DNA of 64,000 bases, taken from assembly GCF_012972705.2 (NCBI RefSeq), contig NZ_JABCSC020000002.1, forward strand, positions 1 through 64,000, read 5' to 3'. The stretch is from Uliginosibacterium aquaticum (GTDB lineage: Bacteria > Pseudomonadota > Gammaproteobacteria > Burkholderiales > Rhodocyclaceae). Each line of letters begins with the position of its first letter. The first letter of the stretch is position 1. Below the pieces are notes generated by a model. The model ran no database searches, was not told the DNA's origin, and was given only the letters and a program-made list of their open reading frames with translations. A program made the translations under genes and the position numbers. Of the stretch, positions 1 to 6,968 are shown in pieces.

Positions 1-103
1 ATTCATATGGACTTCCCCTTTCGCCATTCAGATTGAGTTTCGCAACCCCAATCTTGGCACTTTGATGCCGGCGAGGCTTACGCCTCCGGCGACTGTGGGA
101 AGT

Positions 104-197
104 CCCTTTTTAGTCCGTCGAGAGGGACGGTTTGAAGCTGCGCTTGTGGTTCCCTCCGCGCTTCGCGCTACGGCGTCCGCTTACTTCCACGTTAGGC
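104..197 (+). other. Decayed attC recombination site (integron cassette)
   Basis: Imperfect palindrome of the kind that ends integron gene cassettes. The right core GTTAGGC is at 191-197. The arms share TCGAGAGGGACG and GGTTCCCTCCGC with the clean site at 19943-20035. The left core, expected near 104-110, is no longer recognisable. The site sits immediately before the cassette gene at 218. Confidence 0.6.
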
Positions 198-217
198 GAA
201 CTCACAAGGAGACAGCA

Positions 218-514
218 ATGGGATTTTACATTGGCAACAAAGTCATTAATACAACACAACGCATTAGTGGGTTTCACATTGGAAACATCGCAATTGCGCC
301 TGCTTCAACTCTCACTGTTGATGGCTTTATCATTGGGAACATCCATGTTGATTTAAATGCAAAACTTATAGTCAATGGCTTCGTGATCGGAAACATTACA
401 GGCCACATCGAGTTTGCAGATATCAACGGATTTTTAATCGGCAACAAGCGCTCAAAGCAGAAGAATCTCCGAAAAATTTCGATCCCAATCAGGGAAGAGA
501 ACAAAATCCGGTGA
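218..514 (+). CDS. Cassette-borne GFxIGN-repeat protein
   Basis: This 98-residue protein consists largely of five GF-x-IGN repeats, at about residues 2, 18, 36, 54 and 71, spaced 16-18 residues apart. Such regular short beta-type repeats suggest a small beta-helix or bactofilin-like fold, which is inference; I do not recognise the family. The start is the ATG at 218 because AAGGAGA lies 5-10 bases upstream and the repeats begin at residue 2; a longer upstream reading runs through the attC site and is discarded. A basic tail (residues 77-98) follows the last repeat. The gene lies between attC-like sites, so it is an integron cassette. No signal peptide is visible. Confidence 0.7.
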   Translation: MGFYIGNKVINTTQRISGFHIGNIAIAPASTLTVDGFIIGNIHVDLNAKLIVNGFVIGNITGHIEFADINGFLIGNKRSKQKNLRKISIPIREENKIR

Positions 515-639
515 TACGAGGCGTCTTGATTGCTGTTTTTTTTTGCAAACGCTTATACCGCCCGGCATTTTGTTGGCGAAAAATCTTGCTTGATCGCTCG
601 TGTCACTTGGCCTGTGATAATTTGCGGTCAGTGCCGTGT

Positions 640-738
640 GGGCTGTGTGCGCCGCACGTTGTTTCACCGGTGGCGCGTCCAGGCGAGCCGCGATTATTTC
701 TAAGTGGTTGCCTTCGCTGTGCGGCGCATTCGTTGGGC
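640..738 (+). other. Degenerate attC-like site
   Basis: TGCGCCGCAC (647-656) pairs with GTGCGGCGCA (719-728), and a right-core-like GTTGGGC follows at 732-738. The left core is not recognisable. This is probably the eroded attachment site closing the cassette that starts at 218. The stretch 515-765 holds no other convincing gene. Confidence 0.4.
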
Positions 739-765
739 GTGAAATGCCGGTTTCTTCACCCATCC

Positions 766-858
766 GCCTAACAATTCGCTCAATAGGGACAGCCCAAAGC
801 TACGCTTTGGGTTCCCTCCGCCTGCGGCTCCGGCAGCCCCTCATGTCAAACGTCAGGC
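766..858 (+). other. attC site
   Basis: Left core GCCTAAC (766-772) and right core GTCAGGC (852-858, one change from GTTAGGC) flank an imperfect palindrome containing GGTTCCCTCCGCC. The palindrome closely matches the attC at 19943-20035, including the right-arm segment GCCCCTCA-GTCAAACG. It precedes the DUF5519 cassette gene. Confidence 0.8.
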
Positions 859-913
859 CGCACACATCGCGCACGCCTTGCACCTTCGCTTCGAGAACCG
901 GTACAAGATCGTC

Positions 914-1228
914 ATGGTCACCCCCAAACAGCAGTTGCTTACATTGCTCGCCTCCATCGAAGGTGTCACGGCGGAGCCATCGCCTGTCGCTGGAGGCACC
1001 GCGCTGTTCTTCCGTAGCAAAGAGTTCGGGCACTTCCACAACGACAATGAGTTGGACTTGCGCCTGACTCGCAAGGTCATCGCCTCGCTCGGTCTGGCGC
1101 ACCCGCCGGGCTCGTTTCATCATCCCACTCGCTCGGTCACTTCGCCTTGGATTGAGGTTCGATTCAAGTCTTCCAGCGAGGTACTCCAAGCAGCAGAGTT
1201 GGTCAAACTGGCCGTAGCGCAGTTGTAA
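914..1228 (+). CDS. DUF5519 (luciferase-domain-like) cassette protein
   Basis: The 104-residue product resembles the small proteins annotated as luciferase family or DUF5519. It carries the family's pattern: an FHNDNELDLRL segment, a RKVI-LGL helix, an HP-S-HHPTRS turn, then a W-IEVRF strand and a C-terminal ELVKLAV helix. The biochemical role of the family is unknown to me. I chose ATG 914; an in-frame TTG at 878 would add 12 residues but overlaps the end of the attC region. No strong ribosome site is visible, as is common in cassettes. The gene lies between the attC sites at 766-858 and 1284-1333. Confidence 0.7.
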   Translation: MVTPKQQLLTLLASIEGVTAEPSPVAGGTALFFRSKEFGHFHNDNELDLRLTRKVIASLGLAHPPGSFHHPTRSVTSPWIEVRFKSSSEVLQAAELVKLAVAQL

Positions 1229-1283
1229 TGATCAGCTCTACCCAGCTATTCCTTCAATCCTGCAGTCCCAGGCAATACGTGCT

Positions 1284-1333
1284 GCCTAACGTGTCAGTCA
1301 ACCGGAGGCACACCGGTTAGCTCTACGTTAGAC
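1284..1333 (+). other. Short attC site
   Basis: GCCTAAC (1284-1290) and GTTAGAC (1327-1333) bracket a 50-bp palindrome whose stem is AACCGG/CCGGTT. The segment CCGGTTAGCTCTACGTTAG is identical to the right arm of the attC ending at 19213, which links the two arrays. From here to 1488 I see no gene: 1386-1394 ACCCGCGCG pairs with 1430-1438 CGCGCGGGT, and an isolated GCCTAAC lies at 1448-1454. Confidence 0.75.
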
Positions 1334-1488
1334 CTTACGGCCAAGACCGATCCTCACGTACTAGCCAGGCAGGGCAGGTCAATTGACCCGCGCGGACAAA
1401 CCTTCCGGACAGACAGGACACACCTATTTCGCGCGGGTTACAGCAGCGCCTAACCCGCCCTAAGCCTGAACGTCTGTTTCCGGATATT

Positions 1489-1524
1489 TCGACCGGCAGC
1501 AGCGGTCGATAGCGGCTATTTTTT
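1489..1524 (+). terminator. Hairpin plus T-run at the array boundary
   Basis: TCGACCG (1489-1495) pairs with CGGTCGA (1503-1509); after GCGGCTA comes a run of six T. Read on the plus strand this looks like an intrinsic terminator that would stop transcription leaving the cassette array before the minus-strand genes. Confidence 0.45.
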
Positions 1525-1691
1525 CAATCCGGCGTCATGTCTGGATGCAGGATCACTTCATCGGGCAGGCCGCCTTCGTTGGCTTGCAGACTGAGGCCGC
1601 CGAGGGGCGAGTAGCCGGCGTCGCCTTCGAGCAGCACGCTGGCTTCCGGCGGATAGGTCTGCAGCAGGGCGAGCAGTTGGCGGACGTTCAT
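1524..1691 (-). CDS. Small nif-cluster protein of unknown function (55 aa)
   Basis: A 55-residue acidic protein beginning MNVRQLLALLQTYPP and ending DMTPD, with a Gly/Asp-rich middle. It is too short for family assignment and I do not recognise it. It follows the gene at 1699-2049 by 7 bases on the same strand, so it is probably the last gene of the three-gene operon that starts near 2562. The opening VRQLLALLQ-YP-EASV pattern resembles small proteins that hold an L-x-x-YP-D-A-V motif; this is only a resemblance. Coding support is the tight spacing and clean start and stop. Confidence 0.5.
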   Translation of the reverse strand: MNVRQLLALLQTYPPEASVLLEGDAGYSPLGGLSLQANEGGLPDEVILHPDMTPD

Positions 1692-1698
1692 GTGCGCT

Positions 1699-2049
1699 TT
1701 ACATCTCGTCCAGCAACTCGCGCACGCGGCTCTGGAGTGTCACTGCGTCGAGTGGCGCGCCGGCGCCGAGGCTGATTTCGGCTTCACTGAGGTTTTGCAG
1801 GGCAGCGGCGACCATCAAGGCGGCGCAGTGCTCGCGCGGATCGCCTGACCAGCGCAGGCTCAGGCCATCGCCTTCCTGGCTCACCGAGAAGCCGGCATCT
1901 TCGCCATCGAGCACGCAGCCCTGGAAGCCGCTGGCACTGGCTAGGTCCAGGCCTTCGAGATCCAGCTTGTAGCCAAGTGCTTTCAAGCCGCCCTGCAGCT
2001 CGGCAGGGGGAGGCAGGCTGGCGAGACGGATGCGGCAGGTGCGGGACAT
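1699..2049 (-). CDS. Hypothetical protein, nif-associated operon
   Basis: A 116-residue soluble protein of unknown function. It begins MSRTCRIRLASLPPP and contains LGYKLDLEGLDL and a C-terminal helix LQSRVRELLDEM. Two short beta-type segments flank a Gly/Asp-rich middle. The start at 2049 is preferred over an upstream in-frame start because it lies 17 bases after the preceding gene (2067-2441). No transmembrane segment or metal motif is visible; one Cys is at residue 5. It lies in a minus-strand operon of three unknown genes next to the nifB operon, so a nitrogen-fixation role is inferred from location only. Confidence 0.6.
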   Translation of the reverse strand: MSRTCRIRLASLPPPAELQGGLKALGYKLDLEGLDLASASGFQGCVLDGEDAGFSVSQEGDGLSLRWSGDPREHCAALMVAAALQNLSEAEISLGAGAPLDAVTLQSRVRELLDEM

Positions 2050-2066
2050 CGGTGGGCTCCGAAAGA

Positions 2067-2441
2067 TCAGGCGGCGAAGCTGAACAGCTCCGGCTGGTTG
2101 TGGCGATAGGTACGCAGCCACATCAGGGTGGCCGGGACCAGCGAGAGCACGGCAAACCACAGCGCTTCGTCGCAAGGCTGGCCGGTTTGTTGCAATTGGC
2201 GGGCGGTGCTGCGCCAGCCATCCCAGGCCAGCTCCGGCATGGCCTCATGCAGTTCGGGGGGCAGTTGCGCGAGGCATTCCGCCAGCACCTGCAGCAGGCG
2301 CGTGGCTTCGACGCGGGTGATGCGCGAGTGAAGCAGCTCCTCCTTCTCCAGCCCTTCGGCCAGGATCAGCACAGAGCTGCCGGCCTCTTCGATGTTGGCG
2401 AGGGTAGCGGCATTGAAGAGGGCATTGGCGGGGGCGTTCAT
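2067..2441 (-). CDS. Hypothetical helical protein, first gene of a small nif-linked operon
   Basis: A 124-residue, mostly helical protein with a leucine- and glutamate-rich middle (EEAGSSVLILAEGLEKEELL) and a C-terminal part rich in Trp and Leu (DEALWFAVLSLVPATLMWL). I do not recognise a family. The start at 2441 (MNAPANALFN) is chosen because it opens the conserved-looking helical region; earlier in-frame codons extend into non-coding sequence. A sigma-54-type promoter at 2574-2589 would give a leader of about 120 bases. It appears to head the operon 2441 to 1524. Confidence 0.6.
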   Translation of the reverse strand: MNAPANALFNAATLANIEEAGSSVLILAEGLEKEELLHSRITRVEATRLLQVLAECLAQLPPELHEAMPELAWDGWRSTARQLQQTGQPCDEALWFAVLSLVPATLMWLRTYRHNQPELFSFAA

Positions 2442-2573
2442 GATCCGGGTTCCGGGTGTGAGGTGATCCTGCCGAGACTTGACCGCCGTTGCGGCTTCAG
2501 ACGGTAATACCTTTTTGACGTGCGGGCTCTGCCGGCTGAAAGCGCTTCTGATCGAGTTCAAGGGCCGGCCTTG

Positions 2574-2589
2574 CGCAAGCATGAGGCCA
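2574..2589 (-). promoter_or_regulatory. Sigma-54 (-24/-12) promoter candidate
   Basis: On the minus strand this reads TGGCCT-CATGC-TTGCG, with GG and GC ten bases apart as sigma-54 requires. Transcription would start near 2562, upstream of the gene ending at 2067. I saw no matching activator motif at the expected upstream distance, which lies inside the gene 2604-2846. Confidence 0.45.
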
Positions 2590-2603
2590 GGCCTTCAAAC
2601 CCT

Positions 2604-2846
2604 TCAGGCACCGATGCGATTGACGAAATTCAGCGGGCCTTCCTTCTGGCTGAGGGCGCCGCATTTCGTGCACTTCCAGTTCACATCAAAGGCCTGTTCG
2701 GAACAGCCTTCAACATAAGTCTGGCGGCAGCCGATGGTGGAGCAGGCGGTACAGCGATACAGCTGGCCGTTGCACTTGGCAGCCTGGCCGCCTTTGCGGT
2801 AGCCAGTGCACAGTTGGCGATCGGCCTTGATGGCGTCGTAGCTCAT
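2604..2846 (-). CDS. Small Cys-rich putative metal-binding protein
   Basis: An 80-residue protein with seven cysteines: C13, C25, C32, C35, C40, C48 and then a C-x2-C (CTKC) near residue 60. The spacing C-x2-C...C-x2-C resembles a zinc ribbon or small Fe-S scaffold, but the ligands cannot be assigned from sequence alone. It begins MSYDAIKADRQLC and ends NFVNRIGA. It follows the [2Fe-2S] ferredoxin gene by about 125 bases on the same strand and is probably the last gene of the long nifB operon. I do not know its function. Confidence 0.6.
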   Translation of the reverse strand: MSYDAIKADRQLCTGYRKGGQAAKCNGQLYRCTACSTIGCRQTYVEGCSEQAFDVNWKCTKCGALSQKEGPLNFVNRIGA

Positions 2847-2971
2847 GATGGGTTCTCTCTGTCGGGGTTGGTATTTTTGTTTTCAGCGGGGCGGAACGCT
2901 TCCGGGAAGCGCAGACGCACATGCGTCGAGCAGCACAGGATGGAGTCGCGCAGTAGCTTCCCGGATACGTT

Positions 2972-3268
2972 TCACATGAAGCTGAGAATTTCGATCGTTA
3001 CATCCTCTTCGCCCATCTTGGCCTGACAGGCCAGACGCGATTTGGAGCTGACACCGACCAGGCCATCGAGGGTGGCGTGCTCGGGGCGCTCTGCCTTGGA
3101 GAGGCTCTTGCGCCCTTCGAGCACGAAGACGTGGCTGGCTTCGCAGCCGCCAGTGCCACCACAGGTACAGCCGAGCTTTTCACCGCTGGCAAGGATGGTG
3201 GAGAGCAGGACGGTGCCGGAGGGGACTTCGGCGGTCTTGCCGGAGGGCATGAGGGTCAGAACGGGCAT
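2972..3268 (-). CDS. Adrenodoxin-like [2Fe-2S] ferredoxin with altered cysteine set
   Basis: A 98-residue ferredoxin of the adrenodoxin/isc type, inferred from the cluster-loop pattern followed by HVFVLEG and a late RLACQAK. Adrenodoxin-type proteins use C-x5-C-x2-C...C. Here C36, C42 and C81 align, but the third ligand position is Ser45 (codon AGC at 3134-3136), while an extra Cys sits at position 34. Cluster ligation could use C34 instead. The start at 3268 (MPVLTLMPSG) matches the first beta strand. It lies 19 bases after the SIR2-like gene in the nifB operon, so it probably passes electrons to a nif protein; the partner is unknown. Confidence 0.75.
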   Translation of the reverse strand: MPVLTLMPSGKTAEVPSGTVLLSTILASGEKLGCTCGGTGGCEASHVFVLEGRKSLSKAERPEHATLDGLVGVSSKSRLACQAKMGEEDVTIEILSFM

Positions 3269-3287
3269 GACAGGGCTCCTTGAGGGT

Positions 3288-4124
3288 TTAGGCTGCTTGA
3301 AGTTCAGCCGTGCTCGCCGTGAGTTGGGCGACGAACTCGGCAAGGGGAAGCGGAATACGGGTGATGTTCTGCTCGGCGATGAAGAGTTTCTCCATGCGGG
3401 TGAGCTCTTCGGGCATCACGGCCCAGTGCTGACCCGAGGAGCGCTTCATGATCTGGCGCGCGAAGCTGCGGGTGAGCTGATCGTTGAAACGGCAGCCAAC
3501 GAAGAGGAAATTCTTGCCTGTGCGCAGCCCCTGGATTTCGGCCGGGATCGGGGTCTGGATATCGATCTCGGTGAGTACTTCAACGTAATCGGTATCGGAG
3601 ACGAGGTAGTTGGCCGCCGGGTTGCTGCTGCCGATGGGCTTGTAGAGCAGGGTTTTCCATTCCGGCGCGCGTTCGGGTACGGCATTGCCGTTGCCGTCGT
3701 ACCAGCCGGTCCAGGTGCCGAAGTGTTCGGACTGCGACAGGCCCTGGACTTCGCCCCATTTCACCCCCTTGTCCTGCAGTGCGCGGGCCATGGCTTCGTC
3801 ATACCAGGTGTCGACGATCAGCGGGAAGCCCTGAGCGGCGAGCCAGTGATGAAAGGGTGAGGGCACCGGTTCGGCAAGAAAGGCGGCGTTCATCTGGTCG
3901 ATCAGGGTCTTGCGATGCTTGAAGTTTTCGATGAACTGGGCGGACTGGGTGAGCCGGGTGCGGATCTTGTGCGGCACCGAAACCTTGGCAGTGAGGAGCG
4001 CCACCAGGGCTTCCGGGGTGTTGGGCACGGCGTAGTCCGGTGCGAGCGAGAGCACGTCTGGCCCAAGGTAGGGAATCAGGGTGCCGGCACGCAGGCTGGC
4101 TTCGAGTTCGGTAGGGAGCGTCAT
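3288..4124 (-). CDS. SIR2-like domain protein
   Basis: A 278-residue protein of the SIR2_2-like superfamily. The N-terminus GTLIPYLGPDVLSL corresponds to the nucleotide-binding loop usually written L-P-LGAG-S, with a Pro-Asp change, and the segment NFLFVGCRFNDQLTRSF (about residues 205-221) matches the family's LF-G-S--D motif. Related domains bind or hydrolyse NAD+ or ADP-ribose derivatives in defence systems; here it sits in the nifB operon between a DegT-like gene and a ferredoxin, without defence genes nearby. A role in redox or ADP-ribose signalling for nitrogenase is only inference. No transmembrane segment is visible. Confidence 0.7.
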   Translation of the reverse strand: MTLPTELEASLRAGTLIPYLGPDVLSLAPDYAVPNTPEALVALLTAKVSVPHKIRTRLTQSAQFIENFKHRKTLIDQMNAAFLAEPVPSPFHHWLAAQGFPLIVDTWYDEAMARALQDKGVKWGEVQGLSQSEHFGTWTGWYDGNGNAVPERAPEWKTLLYKPIGSSNPAANYLVSDTDYVEVLTEIDIQTPIPAEIQGLRTGKNFLFVGCRFNDQLTRSFARQIMKRSSGQHWAVMPEELTRMEKLFIAEQNITRIPLPLAEFVAQLTASTAELQAA

Positions 4125-4157
4125 GGCTGTGTCCTTGGGAGAATGGAAGGGCGGATC

Positions 4158-5306
4158 TCAATAGATCGGCACGCCAGCGCCGACGTTGGTGGCAGCATCC
4201 TTGAGGGTGCCGACGACGAAACGGATTTCGTCCTCGTTCAGGAAGCTGTGAAAGGGCAGGGCCAGGGAACGATCGGCAATGCGCTCGGTGTTGGAAAGCT
4301 GGCCCTTGGCGTAGCCGTAGCTGGCGTAATGGAACTGCTGGTGCAGGGGCCGGCTGTAGGCGGCCACTTCCACCGCCTCGTCGTCCAGATCCTCGATGAG
4401 CTGGGTACGCGCGCTGGCCGTGAAGCGCTTGCCCAGGTGCACCACATAGAGCATCCAGTGCACTTCGGTGACGCCCTCAGCGATGTAGGGCGGCTTGATG
4501 CCTTCGAAGGTCTGCATGATCTGGTGGTAGAGGGTTTCGACCTGCTTGCGGCGCGCCAGAATCTCGTAGATGCGCTCGAGCTGGGCGATGCCGACGGCAG
4601 CCGCGATATCGCTCAGGCAGGCCTGCAGCGGCACGCGGCTGCCCACCGAGACGGACATCCGGTCGGCCAGCGAGTGCGAGCGCAAATAGCGCAGCTCGGA
4701 AGCCAGGCGGGCATCGTCGGTGAGCACCATGCCGCCTTCGCCGCAGGAGATCGCCAGCGGTTGTGAGAGATCGAAGATCGAAATGTCGCCGAAGCTGCCG
4801 ACCATGTCGTCGTAATAGCGCGAGGCGATGGCCTCGGAGGAGTCCTCGATCAGGCTCAGACCGTGCTGATCGGCCAGGGCGCGGAATTCGTTCCACGCCG
4901 CCGGATGCCCGTTGCAGTTGTTGACCAGGATGGCGCGGGTTTTCGGGCCGATCTTTTCGGCAGCCTTGGTGGGCGATAGGCAGCCAGACCAGTAGTCGAT
5001 ATCCGCCAGCACCGGGGTAGCGCCGACGTGGGCAATTGCGTGCGCAAGGTGATGCCAGCTGTAGGCGCTGGCAATGACTTCGTCGCCTGGCCCGATCCCC
5101 AGTGCCCGCAGCGCCATCCAGGCGCCCGCCATGCCGCTGGAGACCGCCACCGCATACTTGCGCTCGTGAAAATCGGCAAACACTGATTCGAAGGCTTCAA
5201 CCATGCTGCCACTGGACAGATGGCCCGAGAGCAGAGCGTGCTGCACCAGCTGCGTTTCGCGCTCGGCGGTGTCGGCTACCGAGAGGGGGATCCAGTCGCT
5301 GTCCAT
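4158..5306 (-). CDS. DegT/DnrJ/EryC1/StrS-family protein lacking the PLP lysine
   Basis: A 382-residue protein of the sugar aminotransferase fold. Recognisable are the family's GDEVIASAYSWHH segment (about residues 74-86), the VLADID strand, the pyridoxal-pocket IEDSSEA (about 153-159) and the GEGGM loop (189-193). Family members normally carry the cofactor lysine 5-6 residues before GEGG. The segment here is FDLSQPLAISC and there is no Lys between residues 160 and 205, so a normal internal aldimine cannot form. The protein may bind PLP noncovalently, act as a dehydratase like the histidine variants, or be a structural partner. It lies between the SIR2-like gene and a small nif gene in one operon. 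Confidence 0.8.
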   Translation of the reverse strand: MDSDWIPLSVADTAERETQLVQHALLSGHLSSGSMVEAFESVFADFHERKYAVAVSSGMAGAWMALRALGIGPGDEVIASAYSWHHLAHAIAHVGATPVLADIDYWSGCLSPTKAAEKIGPKTRAILVNNCNGHPAAWNEFRALADQHGLSLIEDSSEAIASRYYDDMVGSFGDISIFDLSQPLAISCGEGGMVLTDDARLASELRYLRSHSLADRMSVSVGSRVPLQACLSDIAAAVGIAQLERIYEILARRKQVETLYHQIMQTFEGIKPPYIAEGVTEVHWMLYVVHLGKRFTASARTQLIEDLDDEAVEVAAYSRPLHQQFHYASYGYAKGQLSNTERIADRSLALPFHSFLNEDEIRFVVGTLKDAATNVGAGVPIY

Positions 5307-5323
5307 GCTCAGACTCCTCGGGC

Positions 5324-5590
5324 TTACATTTTCTGGGTGAGGACGATGCCGGCTGCGAGCGCCGGATCGCGCGTTACCGACCAGCAGTGGCCATCGCTTT
5401 CCATCAGGAACAGGGCACGCTCGCCGATGTTCAGCGCGGGCTCTTCATGCTTCATGTCCATGGCATCGACCGATGAAACGCGCAGGCCCGGTAGCGTGGT
5501 GCGCACCGCACTCACGGCGGCGCCGAGGCTTTCGGCGGCGAGGGTGAGGCGGGCGACCTGGGTGAGTTGTTCGGCAGTGATGGCCATCAT
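5324..5590 (-). CDS. Small nif-associated protein (DUF6129-like)
   Basis: An 88-residue soluble protein that begins MMAITAEQLTQVARL and ends GIVLTQKM. It overlaps the nifT stop by four bases (start at 5590, nifT ends at 5587), a sign of translational coupling. The middle has short strands (PGLRVSSVDAMDM) and a LFLMESDGHCWSVTRDP segment. I tentatively associate it with the small DUF6129 proteins found beside nifT, with low certainty. Its function is unknown; position suggests a role in nitrogenase maturation. Confidence 0.6.
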   Translation of the reverse strand: MMAITAEQLTQVARLTLAAESLGAAVSAVRTTLPGLRVSSVDAMDMKHEEPALNIGERALFLMESDGHCWSVTRDPALAAGIVLTQKM

Positions 5591-5802
5591 GCTTCTCCCG
5601 ACAGGCGCTTGGCCTCCACCGTGATCGGCAGGCGGGTGTCTGCAGCCATCTCGGGCAGGGCCATTTCCCAGCCATTGCCGAGGGTGACCATGCCGCCCCA
5701 CATTTCCGGACGTTCCATCGACACGATGGGCTCTTCGAGGTCCTTCTTGGGGACGTAGAGGGAGAGTTCGCCCTTGGCGTTCTTGCGGATCATGACTTTC
5801 AT
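5587..5802 (-). CDS. nifT: NifT/FixU
   Basis: The 71-residue product matches NifT/FixU over its full length: it begins MKVMIRKN, then LYVPKKDLEEPIV, a PEMWGG turn, and ends LPITVEAKRL. The family's usual length is about 70 residues. NifT is a small cytoplasmic protein encoded near nifHDK or nifB in many diazotrophs; its exact role is unsettled. The start at 5802 is the ATG before KVMIRKN; an upstream in-frame reading overlaps the nifS-like gene end. Neighbours are the desulfurase gene (5829) upstream and the small gene 5324-5590 downstream, overlapping by four bases. Confidence 0.9.
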   Translation of the reverse strand: MKVMIRKNAKGELSLYVPKKDLEEPIVSMERPEMWGGMVTLGNGWEMALPEMAADTRLPITVEAKRLSGEA

Positions 5803-5828
5803 GGTGGCGTGCTCCCGTGGTGAGTGTG

Positions 5829-6968
5829 TTAGCCGAGGGCGGCTTCCGGCATGGGCTGTGAATGGCACATGCTCTGCAGTACTTCGGCAAGGCGTGAAAG
5901 CTGGTGGGCATCGGTATCGCTGCCCAGCGAAAGGCGCACCGCACCGAGCGCCAGTGCGGGCTCAACGCCCATCGCCAGCAGCACATGCGAGGGGTCCGAG
6001 CCGCCGGAGGAGCAGGCGGCGCCGGAGGATGCGCAGATGCCGGCACGGGCGAGTTCGCCGAGGATCTTCTCGGCAGACAGGCCGGCGATGCTGAGGCTGG
6101 TGGTGTTAGGCAGGCGGCGTGCGGCGCGGCCATGGATCACGCAGCCGGGAATCCTTGCCAGCACCGATTCAAGGCCTTCGCGCAGGCTGGCGAGGCGAGC
6201 AGCTTCGGCCACCTGGCTGGCCATGGCGTGGCGCGCGGCCGCTGCAAAGCCGGCGATACCTGGCAGGTTTTCAGTGCCACCCCGGCGAGCCCGCTCCTGC
6301 TGGCCCCCCAGCAGCACCGGCCAGCTGAGGCCTTTGCGGATCAGCAGGGCGCCCACGCCCTTGGGGCCATGAAACTTGTGCGCCGAGAAAGACACCAGAT
6401 CCACATGCCAGCGCGAGAAACTCAGGGGCAGCTTGCCCACCATCTGGGTGGCATCCACATGCACCGGCACGCCGCGACCGCGTGCCAGCTCGGCCAGGGT
6501 TTCTACCGGCTGAAGCACACCGGTTTCGTTGTTGGCGGCCATCACCGAAACCAGCGCAGCATCTTCATGCAGCGCATGCTGGAGGGATTCGGGGCGGATC
6601 CGGCCGGCGCCATCCACATCCAGCAACACCACCTCCACGCCCTGCTGGCGCAGTTGCAGGGCGGACTTCAGGTAGCCCGAGTGCTCGATGGCCGAGAGAA
6701 TCACGCGTTGCGGCGCACCCGGGCGGCGCAGTGCGCCGAGCAGTGCATGGTGATTGGATTCGCTGGCGCCGCTGGTGAAGATCAGCTCCACCGGCTGGGC
6801 ATCGACCAGTGCGGCCACCTGGGCGCGGGCGCCGGCGAGGAGGCGCTTGGCCTCTTCGCCGAGGGCGTGCTTGGAGGAGGGGTTGCCCCAGCAGGCCAGC
6901 GCGGCGGTCATGGCGTCCACGACTTCGGGGAGCGGGCGGGTGGTGGCGTTGTTGTCGAGATAAATCAT
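5829..6968 (-). CDS. nifS: NifS-type cysteine desulfurase
   Basis: A 379-residue class V PLP enzyme that removes sulfur from cysteine for Fe-S cluster building. Present are YLDNNATT at the N-terminus, the cofactor lysine in SFSAHKFHGPKG, the GGQQERARRGGTEN loop and the active cysteine in SSGAACSSG. This short Cys loop matches NifS rather than the longer SSGSACTS loop of the iscS at 28917-30128, so the window encodes two desulfurases. It overlaps the upstream DUF3024 gene by four bases. It belongs to the nifB operon and is likely the nitrogenase-dedicated sulfur donor, although no nifU is in the window. Confidence 0.9.
   Translation of the reverse strand: MIYLDNNATTRPLPEVVDAMTAALACWGNPSSKHALGEEAKRLLAGARAQVAALVDAQPVELIFTSGASESNHHALLGALRRPGAPQRVILSAIEHSGYLKSALQLRQQGVEVVLLDVDGAGRIRPESLQHALHEDAALVSVMAANNETGVLQPVETLAELARGRGVPVHVDATQMVGKLPLSFSRWHVDLVSFSAHKFHGPKGVGALLIRKGLSWPVLLGGQQERARRGGTENLPGIAGFAAAARHAMASQVAEAARLASLREGLESVLARIPGCVIHGRAARRLPNTTSLSIAGLSAEKILGELARAGICASSGAACSSGGSDPSHVLLAMGVEPALALGAVRLSLGSDTDAHQLSRLAEVLQSMCHSQPMPEAALG

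Noticed and set aside
511-771. 86-residue plus-strand frame after the GFxIGN gene
   Set aside because: It runs through a decayed attC and into the left core of the next attC, has no ribosome site and no recognisable features.
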